Positions 35,033 through 45,100 of a stretch of 49,080 bases of DNA are shown here, piece by piece. A program made the translations under genes and the position numbers. Location: assembly GCA_013214965.1 (NCBI GenBank), contig JABSRU010000032.1:1-49080 (forward strand). Direction: 5' to 3'. Each line of letters starts with the position of its first letter. Positions within the stretch are counted from its first letter, which is position 1. The DNA is from Gammaproteobacteria bacterium. Lineage in GTDB: Bacteria > Pseudomonadota > Gammaproteobacteria > Enterobacterales > Psychrobiaceae. Below the pieces are notes generated by a model, which was not told where the DNA came from, did not search any database, and was given only the letters and a program-made list of their open reading frames with translations.

Positions 35033-36949
35033 CTAAGCTTTTGCTAAATCCAGCATTAAATCATTCATCTTGTTAACAAAACCAGCGGGATCTTCAAGTG
35101 AACCTCGCTCGCTCAACAGGGCTTGCTGATACAATACATCGACCCATTGTTCAAAACGTTGCTCATCTTGCTCATCATTAATATGCTTAACTAATGTGTG
35201 CTCTGGATTAAACTCAAAAATGAATTTAGTGGCCGGAACGCTTTGTCCTGCCGATTCCATTAACTTCATCATTTGGCTGGTCATATCATTGCCATCAGAG
35301 ACGATACAACTGGCGGTGTTGGTTAAGCGATGAGAGACACGAACATCCTTCACCTTATCGCCTAATGAGGCTTTGACACGCTCTACCAAGCTTGCAAACT
35401 CTTTATCAACGGTTTTCTGTTGCTCTTTAGCTTCATCATCAACATCACCAAGATCAAGATCGGCTTTAACCACTGACACAAGCTTTTTGCCATCGAACTC
35501 TTCGAAGTGACTCATTAACCATTCATCAACGCGATCAGACATTAGCAAGACTTCAAAGCCTCTTTTGCGTAGTTGTTCTAAATGTGGGCTGTTTTTCGCT
35601 GCCGCAAAAGAATCAGCAGAGATAAAGTAGATACTCTCTTGACCTTCTTTCATCCGCTCGATGTATTGCGGTAAAGACGCTGACTGCTCATCGGTATCAA
35701 GATGCGTTGAAGCAAAGCGTAATAACTTACCAATGGCTTCTTTGTTGGCTGCATCTTCAGCGGGACCTTCCTTAAGCAGTTGACCAAACTCTTGCCAGAA
35801 TTTTTGGTATTTTTCAGGATCTTTTTTACCTAAGCGATCTAGCATTTGTAAAACGCGTTTAGTACAACCATTGCGCATTTGCTGGGTCACTTTGTTTTCT
35901 TGTAAAATTTCACGAGAAACATTCAGTGGTAAATCATTAGAATCAACTAACCCCTTAACGAAGCGCAAGTAAGTTGGCATAAACTGTTGGGCATCGTCCA
36001 TAATAAAGACACGTTGCACATATAGCTTAAGACCAGAAGTCGTTTCACGGTTCCACATGTCCCAAGGGGCGCGTGCAGGGATATACAACAAGCTGGTGTA
36101 TTCAAGCTTACCTTCAACTTTATTGTGGGCCCAAGTTAGTGGATCTTCAAAGTCATGGGCAACGTGCTTATAAAACTCGTTATATTCTTCGTCTTTAATT
36201 TCTGATTTGCTTAATGTCCATAATGCAGTCGCTTTATTAACCGGTTCCCACTGACCCGGTACAGCAGGGGTATTATCACCCTCTTCATTTTCAACTTCAG
36301 CCACTTCAGGCGTATACATTTCAACAGAAATAGAAATATGATCAGAATATTTACTGACTAATTGCTTAATTTTATAATCATTTAAGAATTCATCGGCATC
36401 ATCTTTTAAATGCAAAATAACTTCAGTACCACGAGACTCTTTAGTAATGGTAGTTAAATCGTAACTGCCCTCACCTTTTGATTCCCAACGAACCGCTTGA
36501 TCACTAGCAGCGCCAGCGGCACGAGTGTTAACGACCACATTATCTGCAACAATAAATGAAGAATAAAAACCAACACCAAACTGACCAATCAACTGACTGT
36601 CTTTCGCCTGATCGCCTGATAAGTTTGAGAAAAATTCGGCAGTACCAGATTTAGCAATGGTACCTAAATGTTCGACCACATCATCACGGCTCATACCGAT
36701 GCCATTATCACTAATGGTCAGTGTTTTTGCTTCACTATCAACACTGATTCTAACACGTAGTTCACCATCATTTTCGTATAACGCATTATCAGATAATGCT
36801 TTAAAACGTAATTTGTCCGCAGCATCGGCGGCATTTGACACTAGTTCACGTAAGAAAATCTCTTTGTTTGAATAAAGAGAGTGGATCATTAGTTTTAATA
36901 ATTGGGTGACTTCCGTTTGAAAACCATGTGTTTGAGTAGTTTCAGACAT
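35033..36949 (-). CDS. htpG: Chaperone HtpG (Hsp90)
   Basis: The 638-residue ATP-dependent chaperone has the GHKL ATP site: [21 protein letters not shown] with the catalytic Glu, DNGIGM, and GQFGVGFYS. The middle and C-terminal dimerisation domains are present (E. coli 624 residues). A textbook sigma-32 promoter lies 58-85 bases upstream, so heat-shock control is expected. A recR terminator separates it from recR, making it monocistronic. Confidence 0.98.
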   Translation of the reverse strand: MSETTQTHGFQTEVTQLLKLMIHSLYSNKEIFLRELVSNAADAADKLRFKALSDNALYENDGELRVRISVDSEAKTLTISDNGIGMSRDDVVEHLGTIAKSGTAEFFSNLSGDQAKDSQLIGQFGVGFYSSFIVADNVVVNTRAAGAASDQAVRWESKGEGSYDLTTITKESRGTEVILHLKDDADEFLNDYKIKQLVSKYSDHISISVEMYTPEVAEVENEEGDNTPAVPGQWEPVNKATALWTLSKSEIKDEEYNEFYKHVAHDFEDPLTWAHNKVEGKLEYTSLLYIPARAPWDMWNRETTSGLKLYVQRVFIMDDAQQFMPTYLRFVKGLVDSNDLPLNVSREILQENKVTQQMRNGCTKRVLQMLDRLGKKDPEKYQKFWQEFGQLLKEGPAEDAANKEAIGKLLRFASTHLDTDEQSASLPQYIERMKEGQESIYFISADSFAAAKNSPHLEQLRKRGFEVLLMSDRVDEWLMSHFEEFDGKKLVSVVKADLDLGDVDDEAKEQQKTVDKEFASLVERVKASLGDKVKDVRVSHRLTNTASCIVSDGNDMTSQMMKLMESAGQSVPATKFIFEFNPEHTLVKHINDEQDEQRFEQWVDVLYQQALLSERGSLEDPAGFVNKMNDLMLDLAKA

Positions 36950-37006
36950 GCGCTAAACTCCGTAGACTATTATAATAAATATGATGTTTCATCATTGATA
37001 GTAAAG

Positions 37007-37034
37007 AGATGGGGCAATTGCGAAACTTTTCAAG
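37007..37034 (-). promoter_or_regulatory. Sigma-32 heat-shock promoter of htpG
   Basis: On the minus strand CTTGAAA (37028-37034), 13 bases, and CCCCATCT (37007-37014) match the sigma-32 (RpoH) consensus CTTGAAA-N13-CCCCATNT in every fixed base. It lies just after the recR terminator. Confidence 0.93.
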
Positions 37035-37045
37035 CGCCAGCAAAA

Positions 37046-37071
37046 AAAAAAGCACCAATTGGTGCTTTTTT
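37046..37071 (-). terminator. Terminator of recR
   Basis: Stem GCACC-AATT-GGTGC with A and T runs lies 18-43 bases past the recR stop (37089); the T-run is on the minus strand. Confidence 0.85.
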
Positions 37072-37088
37072 AGACTTTTTTAATTGGT

Positions 37089-37694
37089 TTATCGCGTTAT
37101 TCTGGTCCGGCCATTAAGAGAGTGGCTAAGTGTGGTGCCATCAACATACTCAAGTTCACTACCAACCGGTACGCCATGGGCTATTCGACTGGCTTTTACT
37201 TCATAATCACTGCATATATCCGCAATGTAATGGGCAGTTGCTTCACCTTCCACCGTTGGGTTAGTCGCTAAAATTACTTCACTAAATTGATGAGTAGCTA
37301 ATAACGTTTCTAATTTATCCAGACCAATATCTTGAGGACCAATACCATCAAGTGGTGACAAGTGCCCCATTAACACAAAATAGCGACCATAAAAATGACC
37401 CGTTTGTTCAAAGGCAATGACATCGCCTGGTGATTCAACCACACAGAGTTCACCACAAACACTGCGTTTGGGATTGACACAGATTTCACATAACTCATTT
37501 TCAGTAAAGGTGCGGCAGCTTTTACAATGGCCAACATGCTCCATTGTTTGCGCTAAAGCATGGGATAATTGATGACCACCTTGGCGGTTACGTTCTAATA
37601 AATAAAAGGCCATTCGCTGCGCAGATTTTGGCCCAACGCCAGGTAAACAAGTAAATGCGGTGATTAGATCGGTAATATAAGGGCTAAATTTCAT
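37089..37694 (-). CDS. recR: Recombination mediator RecR
   Basis: The 201-residue protein helps load RecA in the RecFOR pathway. It has the N-terminal helix-hairpin-helix ([17 protein letters not shown]), a four-Cys zinc finger (C57, C60, C69, C72), and a Toprim domain ([31 protein letters not shown]). Length equals E. coli RecR (201). In E. coli it follows ybaB directly; here ybaB is about 27 kb away and the gene upstream is a large lipoprotein. Confidence 0.97.
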   Translation of the reverse strand: MKFSPYITDLITAFTCLPGVGPKSAQRMAFYLLERNRQGGHQLSHALAQTMEHVGHCKSCRTFTENELCEICVNPKRSVCGELCVVESPGDVIAFEQTGHFYGRYFVLMGHLSPLDGIGPQDIGLDKLETLLATHQFSEVILATNPTVEGEATAHYIADICSDYEVKASRIAHGVPVGSELEYVDGTTLSHSLNGRTRITR

Positions 37695-37735
37695 TTCAAT
37701 AGGCAGTTAATTATTTTGAAGGAGTGTAACACAGG

Positions 37736-37767
37736 TAAATAGCCCTAAAAAGATTTAAGGCTATTTA
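37736..37767 (-). terminator. Hairpin after the large lipoprotein gene
   Basis: TAAATAGCC (37736-37744) and GGCTATTTA (37759-37767) form a 9-bp stem 25 bases past the lipoprotein stop. An inner TAAA/TTTA pairing would extend it. The T-run is short, so it is a moderate terminator candidate. Confidence 0.5.
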
Positions 37768-37791
37768 CGCTTTCATGCCCATTTGTAGAAA

Positions 37792-40785
37792 CTAGTCAAC
37801 TAAGTAAGTTAGTGGGTGACTAACCGTTCGAGTCCCCTGACCAGCAGATGTCCATGGGAATAAGCCATGATTACTCAGTGTTATTACTTGGTCGAAACCC
37901 GTCATCGTTTTAATATCAAGCAGTGCTAATGTCGAGTTAAATGACTCCTCTTCATTAATCACAGTCATCAGCGCCTGAGGCAACATCGGCATCACATAGC
38001 TACCGGCTGAATTAGCCATCAAAACATTCCAATTGAACCGACGATTAGTCTTAACAATACTAATCGTATCAACAGCCTGACCACCAATTAGCTGCCAACT
38101 GTATTTATTGATAACGGTATCATAAGAAAAATTAGTTGCCGAAAACTCAGGGATATTAAAGGTTATGTTCGCTGGCATACTATTTTGAGTCCAAGACTCA
38201 CCATAATAGACACTACTGTTAGCAGAGACTTGATTCTCAAGTGAGTAATACAGTAAATCATCACCGGTATCAATATCATAAACACTGACCACATTCGTTG
38301 ACTGTTGCTCTTCAATGGCAACTAAGGGCAAAAAGTAATCAGCAAGATCAAAAGCGGTAAATTCAACTGACATTGCGGTGTTATTAACATATGGGATATC
38401 AATTGGTGACTTTGACATATCAAACACTAAAGCCTCAGTCGATAATTGAGCTAATACGGCTTGAGAATGAGCAATCAACGCTGACCCCGAGGCACTTTCA
38501 TCACCAGAGAAGGTCATTCCCTTGGCCACAATATTGAATTTTTCATCATTGATGTAATTAACACAAAAACGTAAATCAACCTCTTCGCCCTCAATTGGGG
38601 TAATTTGTCCGTTATAATTATTCTCAATGGTAATCATATCAACCGCATCTGGTATATTGATAAACTTTGCCTTAACGGTAATTAGCTCATCAGCGTCACA
38701 AAAATACCGAGTAGCCAAAGCTGATGAAAAATCAACAGTATATGTCATCGCCTGTTGTTTGACATTGACCTGTGTGGTTAAATTTAGATATTTTTGATTA
38801 AGTAACATGATTGTTTCGGCAATAGTAACAGTGACACGCTCACGATCTATCAATCCGAAGTTAGCGATACCGTTATTGTCAGTTTCAATGACGCGTTCAA
38901 TCGAGCGTCCATCAACACCATGTAAAATAATAGTGATGCCATCGACTTTTCCGCTAGTTACAAAACTAGATAACACCGCCTTAACGATAAAATCACTCGG
39001 CGTTCCTCCCGAGCTCCAGCTAAAGCTTCTAGTTTTAGTGACTTTGTTGCCCATTTGGTCACTCACAATAACTGTTACTTCAGCTGAGCCATTAGCTTGC
39101 GATGGCATAACCCATGATGGCGTTGCACTTGTTTGATTTAATATCGTACCGGCATCAACGCTCCATAAATAACTTAGTGTATCATTTTCAGGATCGCTGA
39201 CATTAACCGATAATGCAATGGTGCTCCCTGAAGAGTAATCACTGTCGCTAGGTGCACTAATCTCGCTAACCGTAGGGGCGTGATTGACTAAGTTGATGTT
39301 TAATTCAAGCGTTGGTTGCTCTTTTGTTAAACTAAATGATTGGCTATAAGTCTCTACAATGACATAAAAGCTAGTCGATAGCGGGACATCAAAACTAAAT
39401 TGACCTAAATTATCAGTCATAACGAAACCACTAATAGAGTTATAGACTGCTGTGTTAACCATGATAATACCGCTTGTGTTTTTTAATACACCAGTAACCT
39501 TTCCCGCGAACGTTAACTTCAGTGGGTGTTCAAGCTCAATACATTGTCCTGAATTGCTATTACCTGAATTGCTATTAATAGTGCTTCCTTGAGTGGTTGG
39601 ACTGGTTAATAGCGTCGTATCGACTGTTCCTTCTCTTTCTGAGGAAACTTGATAAAAGATTTTGCTATTGCCTTTACGAGCAAATAATTTAAATTGTTCA
39701 GGGGCATTACTGTCTAATGTTCTTTTTACCGTTATCGAAGCGTAGCCTTGTTCGTCGGTCAATCCACTTAATGTAGACTGATAAGTGAATCCTTGTGCCA
39801 TCACTTCTAGTCCGGATACCGGAAGATCATTGCTATCGAGTAATTGCACAGTAATACAGGCATGTTCAGTAATTGGTTGATCAACATTCCACCAGCTAAA
39901 ATGAGTCACTTGAGCATTGGCAAATAGCATTCCATTAACTGAAGTAATGAGTGCATCATCGAGTTCTGATGTGCTGGCAATAGCATCCTCACGTAACCAA
40001 GTGCCCTCTTGCTCATTATATGACCACCACGCAATCGTATCACCTGCTTTAAAGCGGTCACTCTGACTACCACCCGGCTGATAAATCGCCGGTAAACGTA
40101 ATGAGACATCAGCTGGCGCTGTTAACGTCGTTAAATCGTTACCCTCGCTATCGATGACTGATATATCCATAAAACCAATGCTTTCTAATAAAATAGAGGG
40201 AGTTTTATCAATATCGTTGGTGGCTGAAAAATCACCGGGGAATATCGCTAATCCGCGATCAGAACTTGGGTCCCCGTAGGTCAAACTCACTGACGATTTT
40301 TTACCGCCACCACTAATTGCATTAGCAGCAATCTTAATGGTTAATTGATCTTGGTTTAGGGTGATGGTTTGTGCTTGAGTTAAATCGACCAGTCTGATGA
40401 TATCAGGCTTGGTTAATATAATATCAACTAAATATTTCTGCTGATCACTGGCTAAATTAACAATTTTTTGGGTTGCAATATAACCTTCTTTTGAAATAGT
40501 CACTAACCAACGTTTATCATCACTAATGGCGAGGCCTTTTAATTCAAACAAGCCATTGCTGTCGGTCATTACGCTACTACCATTAACGCTAATTTTAGCG
40601 CCAACTAAACCCTGTTCAATGTGCACACGACCAGACAGTACTCCGGTCGGGGCAGGAGGAGGTGGCGGTTCAATGACCGCTTTATCATCGCTAGCACTGG
40701 AACCACAGCCAGCGATTAGAGTTAACAATACGGAGGCCAAAGCCACCGCACGAAATTTTTTTGATATCGAGGTGTAAATAACCAT
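37792..40785 (-). CDS. Large outer-membrane-type lipoprotein with regulatory-like and PKD/Ig-like domains
   Basis: The 997-residue protein has a lipobox (LTLIAGC, C27) with Gly at +2, which suits outer-membrane sorting. A Pro-rich stretch (EPPPPPAP) follows. A carboxypeptidase-regulatory-like fold is at about 47-118 (GVLSGRVHIEQGLVGAKISVNG, SVMTDSNGLFELKGL). Next is a region resembling the FAM171-like fold (about 130-310). Two further Ig-like repeats follow, then a PKD/cadherin-like domain (NHAPTVSEISAPSDSDY, DPENDTLSYLWSVDAG, about 503-595). The last 400 residues are not recognised. Function is unknown; a surface adhesin or scaffold is plausible. Confidence 0.8.
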   Translation of the reverse strand: MVIYTSISKKFRAVALASVLLTLIAGCGSSASDDKAVIEPPPPPAPTGVLSGRVHIEQGLVGAKISVNGSSVMTDSNGLFELKGLAISDDKRWLVTISKEGYIATQKIVNLASDQQKYLVDIILTKPDIIRLVDLTQAQTITLNQDQLTIKIAANAISGGGKKSSVSLTYGDPSSDRGLAIFPGDFSATNDIDKTPSILLESIGFMDISVIDSEGNDLTTLTAPADVSLRLPAIYQPGGSQSDRFKAGDTIAWWSYNEQEGTWLREDAIASTSELDDALITSVNGMLFANAQVTHFSWWNVDQPITEHACITVQLLDSNDLPVSGLEVMAQGFTYQSTLSGLTDEQGYASITVKRTLDSNAPEQFKLFARKGNSKIFYQVSSEREGTVDTTLLTSPTTQGSTINSNSGNSNSGQCIELEHPLKLTFAGKVTGVLKNTSGIIMVNTAVYNSISGFVMTDNLGQFSFDVPLSTSFYVIVETYSQSFSLTKEQPTLELNINLVNHAPTVSEISAPSDSDYSSGSTIALSVNVSDPENDTLSYLWSVDAGTILNQTSATPSWVMPSQANGSAEVTVIVSDQMGNKVTKTRSFSWSSGGTPSDFIVKAVLSSFVTSGKVDGITIILHGVDGRSIERVIETDNNGIANFGLIDRERVTVTIAETIMLLNQKYLNLTTQVNVKQQAMTYTVDFSSALATRYFCDADELITVKAKFINIPDAVDMITIENNYNGQITPIEGEEVDLRFCVNYINDEKFNIVAKGMTFSGDESASGSALIAHSQAVLAQLSTEALVFDMSKSPIDIPYVNNTAMSVEFTAFDLADYFLPLVAIEEQQSTNVVSVYDIDTGDDLLYYSLENQVSANSSVYYGESWTQNSMPANITFNIPEFSATNFSYDTVINKYSWQLIGGQAVDTISIVKTNRRFNWNVLMANSAGSYVMPMLPQALMTVINEEESFNSTLALLDIKTMTGFDQVITLSNHGLFPWTSAGQGTRTVSHPLTYLVD

Positions 40786-40960
40786 TGTCTATCCTTTTAC
40801 TGCTTTTAATAGAGTGAAACATGCTACAAAAGCCTAGACCAGTGATTAAGATATTGCCAATCGTTCAATTAATTAAAACTTAGGTATTTACTTGATCCCT
40901 CATACAGAAAAACGCTGATTTTGTGTTAACATCTCACGCTTTTAATCATCACTGTTAATC

Positions 40961-41467
40961 ATGAAACTTCAGACTATTGATAAAGCGCGTTATCGCCAAC
41001 ACCTCAACCGACTTCTAGCAGCTTGTGCGGGCTCACTTTTATGTGGCTCATTGGCTATTTCAACGTTGTTAATTTTTGTATTTAGCAGCAGCGACGGGGA
41101 CAATTTTTATCTTAATCTCGGTGGAGTTGTTATCTCAGGCTTTAGCATTGTGGCATTACTTAGCCATTTCAAACATCACCCTTTGATGCTAGAAGTGTTC
41201 TATGTATGGCAGTTAAAGCAGCAACTTAATAAGATAAATCGTAAAATTATGATCTTAGATAAGGCAGCCGCTCAAGATAATATCGATGCGTTAATCATTT
41301 TAAACTATAGCTATCAAGGTTCAATGCAATTGTGGCAACTCGATGACAATACCATCACCCTCGATGTGTTGAATCTAAAAATGGTTAAACTCAATCAACA
41401 AATCACTGATCTAAATTTAACCATTTCCAGTGACGACTACAACCAATCACTATTACAGAAATTTTAG
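40961..41467 (+). CDS. DUF3087 family inner-membrane protein
   Basis: The 168-residue protein has two hydrophobic segments (about 17-42, LLAACAGSLLCGSLAISTLLIF, and 51-67) and a soluble helical end rich in Gln and Asn. MKLQTIDKARYRQHLNRLL at the start and the overall layout match what I remember of DUF3087. It is an unstudied family. It lies divergently from the large lipoprotein gene. Confidence 0.7.
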   Translation: MKLQTIDKARYRQHLNRLLAACAGSLLCGSLAISTLLIFVFSSSDGDNFYLNLGGVVISGFSIVALLSHFKHHPLMLEVFYVWQLKQQLNKINRKIMILDKAAAQDNIDALIILNYSYQGSMQLWQLDDNTITLDVLNLKMVKLNQQITDLNLTISSDDYNQSLLQKF

Positions 41468-41497
41468 TTATTGCCTTATGTTTAACCTGACCCTACT

Positions 41498-42136
41498 TTA
41501 GTTTGAGTAACCCCAAGGGGCTGCTGGAGGAGTGATGGGTTTGGTTAAATCGAAATCGACTCTAAATTCACGACCTTGACGAATTAAACGGTAGGTGAAT
41601 TTTTCTGGGTATATATACATTTGCCACGTATTACCCACTGACTGGGGAATGCCGGTTTTGATAAATAATTCCTTAGAATATTGATCCGCAGGAAACGACT
41701 GCATCGTTGCCCAACCAGCATCAACCGTATGACCGCCATACATGGTCGACACATCGTAACTGCCATTAGACTGGCGATGGTCATGTTTTAGAGAAAGACC
41801 CGATCCAGTTTTGGTTAAGATCCAAGTACGAGAGGCATCATCGCCGACATGAAAAGGAATCTGCAACTCGGTATTACTACACTTTCTAACGTGCATCACC
41901 AATGTTTTATTAGCAAAACTGTCACTGCTGGCGTTATCGACCGTGACATGACCTTGATACGCTTTACCACAAAGCTTTTTTAAGCTGGCAAAATAACGGT
42001 CATGAGTCGCAATAGACACTAACGGTGCTTGTGCTATCACAGTTTCGCCACTGATGTTTTTACTATCGCCAGCAAAGGACGATGTAGTGATGATTACTGT
42101 GCTTAACATAAATATTGACTTGTTATTTTTCATCAA
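41498..42136 (-). CDS. Exported protein of unknown function
   Basis: The 212-residue protein has a signal peptide cleaved near SSFA (residue 22) and no domain that I recognise. It contains a His/Asp-containing stretch (LKHDHRQSNGSYD), WATMQSFPADQYSKELFIKTG and a conserved-looking end (QMYIYPEKFTYRLIRQGREFRVDFDLT). Two Cys may form a disulfide. It lies 16 bases downstream of hrpA on the same strand and may be translated from that transcript. No function can be given. Confidence 0.7.
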   Translation of the reverse strand: MMKNNKSIFMLSTVIITTSSFAGDSKNISGETVIAQAPLVSIATHDRYFASLKKLCGKAYQGHVTVDNASSDSFANKTLVMHVRKCSNTELQIPFHVGDDASRTWILTKTGSGLSLKHDHRQSNGSYDVSTMYGGHTVDAGWATMQSFPADQYSKELFIKTGIPQSVGNTWQMYIYPEKFTYRLIRQGREFRVDFDLTKPITPPAAPWGYSN

Positions 42137-42152
42137 TGAAACCCTACTTTAT

Positions 42153-45100
42153 TTAGTTATTGGCTTGATAGCCTGTAATACTCTGCTTAATCCGTTTCTC
42201 AGAAATCGCAAATTTAGTGCCAAGCGTTTGGGCAAAGAGCGAGACACGAAGTTCTTCTATCATCCATCTAATGGCCATTAGCTCAGCAGGGATAATGACT
42301 GCGGGAGCGAGTTTTTCAACCAACTGCCGATAAGGTTTTTGAACATTTTCGATGCTAATTTGTGCCAATCGGTCGCGATTCGGGTCAATGGGTAACTTCT
42401 CCAGTCGGCGTTCAATCGCTTTCAAGTAGCGACTGATATCATCAAGCTTATCACTGCCATTAGCACTCACGAACCCTTTAAAGATCAGCGCAGAAATTTG
42501 TGATTTAATGTCGCCATGGGCCATCACAAGTTCCAATGATACCCGCCCTTTGAGCTTTTTATTTATCCCATTAACCAAACTTAAACACTGTTCTACTTTC
42601 GCCGCAACCTCGACCACGGTATCCGCTAATTCACTGCGCACAATATCGCGCAGCTTATCAAATTCTTGCTGCTCAAAAACGTCAGTAGCATGGCTATCAA
42701 TAATTTGGTCGACAGCGGCTGCAATAATGTCATCAATTAAGGCGGTTACTTGACCGAAGCTATGATAATAAAGCCCTAGCTTTGCTTTATTTGGTAGAGT
42801 GCGCTGCATATGGGCTACTGGCGATGGCACATTGAGTAAAATAAGCTGACGTAATCCGATGGCATTATTGGTTTTTGCGATTTGTGGGTTATCAAATAGC
42901 TTAATCTCAACACTGTCTTTAGCCGCAACTAACGCCGGATAAGCTTTGACTTCGAACTGACCACGTTTACTGGTGTAACTCTGTGGTAATTTACCAAAGT
43001 CCCATTGGGTTAATCCTTGTTTCTCAATCCCCGATGCAGCTACTTTCACTAACGACTGCTGCACTTTACCGCTCAGTTTGATTTGCAAGACATTTAGATC
43101 TCGCCCTTGTTCGATCAATTTGTAGCGGTGACGAGATTCAGCCTGTTCAATCTTAAAGTTAATCAATAGATGAGGGGCTAGTTGATTTAAGTCCCAACTT
43201 TGCGGTTCAATTCGCAAGCCTGACACTCGCAATAACTGTTTACTCATCGCTTCAATGAGCGAACTTTGCATCACAGGCATTGAATCAAGACAGACATCGG
43301 CGTAATTTGGCGCAGGTACAAAATTACGACGAATTGATTTCGGTAATGACTTAATTAGTGCAATCACTTTCTCTCGGCGTAAACCATTGACCACCCAATC
43401 AAAATCATCACTAGTGACTTGATTAAGTAATTCGATTGGAATATGGACACTGATGCCATCATCAATATCACCGGGTTCAAAATGATAAGTCAATTTAAAC
43501 GTGAGATCCCCTTGATTCCAGCGATCAGGGAAATCGTTATCGGAGACGGTATTAGCGCCATCTCTAGTTAATTGTTCAAGATCAAACTCCAATAATTTGG
43601 GCTGATTTTTGACTTCTTTGCGCCACCAACTGGTTAAGTGTTTTTCATTACAGATATGCGCAGGTAATTCATGATCATAAAAATCAAACAAGGTTTGCTC
43701 GTCGACCAAAATATTACGACGCCGCGATTTATGTTCTAACGCTTCAATTTGATCGATTAACTGGAGATTTTTACGATAAAAAGCTTCTTTTATCGCCAGT
43801 TGACCTTCAACCAAGCCTTGCCTAATAAATATTTCACGGGCTTCAATGGCGTTGATATTCTCGTAACTGACCTTGCGCTTTGCCACAATGACCAAGCCAA
43901 ACAAGGCAACTTGTTCATAACCAACCACTCGTCCTTGCTTTTTCTCAAAATGAGGTTCGCTATAGCTACGTTTAACAAGATCACCGGCCAATGGTTCGAT
44001 CCATTCAGGATCAATCTTGGCGGCAACCCGACCAAACAGTCGAGATGTTTCCACTAACTCCGACACCATCAGCCATTTAGGGGATTTTTTAGCTAAAGCC
44101 GAGCCGGGGAAAACGAAAAACTTCGATTGCCGCGCCCCGCTAAATTCATTATTTTGATCCTTAAAACCAATATGACTGAGTAAGCCCGCTAAAATAGAGC
44201 GATGAACACTGTCCCAGTCACTATCGGTCTGTTTTACTTCAATGCCACGTTCGGTCAATACCTGTTCAAGCTGGGCATATAAATCTTGCCATTCCCGTAC
44301 CCGCATATAAGACAGGAACTCATCGCGACAGAGTTTTCTAAAGCGACTATTGGACAAGGCTTGTTGTTGCTCAGCCAAATAATTCCATAAATTAACATAG
44401 GCAACAAAATCTGAATCTTTATCAACAAAGCGTTGGTGGCATTGATCAGCCTTTTGTTGTTTATCAGATGGCCGCTCCCGTGGATCTTGAATACTCAGAG
44501 CCGCAGTAATAATCAATAATTGTGATAATGAACCATTTGATTTAGCTTCAATTACCATCCGAGCTAATCGGGGATCAATCGGCAACGCCGCAATCTCTAA
44601 CCCGATTTTTGACAAACTTAATTCACGGCTGTTATGAGCTTTCCCTTGGGGCTTATTTTCCTTCGAGAGCGCGCCAATTTCTTCTAGTAAACTAATGCCA
44701 TCTTTAATGTTTCGACTGTCTGGTGGTTGCACAAAAGGGAACGCTTCAATCTCGCCTAACCCTAACGAGACCATGCGTAAAATCACCGAGGCTAAGTTGG
44801 TGCGTAAAATTTCAGGATCAGTAAACTGCGGTCGATTGTTAAAGTCTTCTTCGCTATAAAGACGAATACAAATCCCTTCAGCCACACGACCACAACGGCC
44901 TTTTCGCTGGTTGGCACTCGCTTGAGAAACCGCTTCAATCGGCAAACGCTGCACTTTAGTCCGGTAACTATAACGACTAATCCGCGCGGTACCTGGGTCA
45001 ATCACATAACGAATGCCTGGTACCGTTAATGAGGTTTCGGCCACATTAGTCGCGAGAATAATACGACGACCGCGACCAATTTTAAATATTTTTGATTGTT

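Noticed and set aside
38807-39136. 109-codon ORF on the plus strand inside the lipoprotein gene
   Set aside because: Antisense shadow of a clearly coding frame; no start signal.
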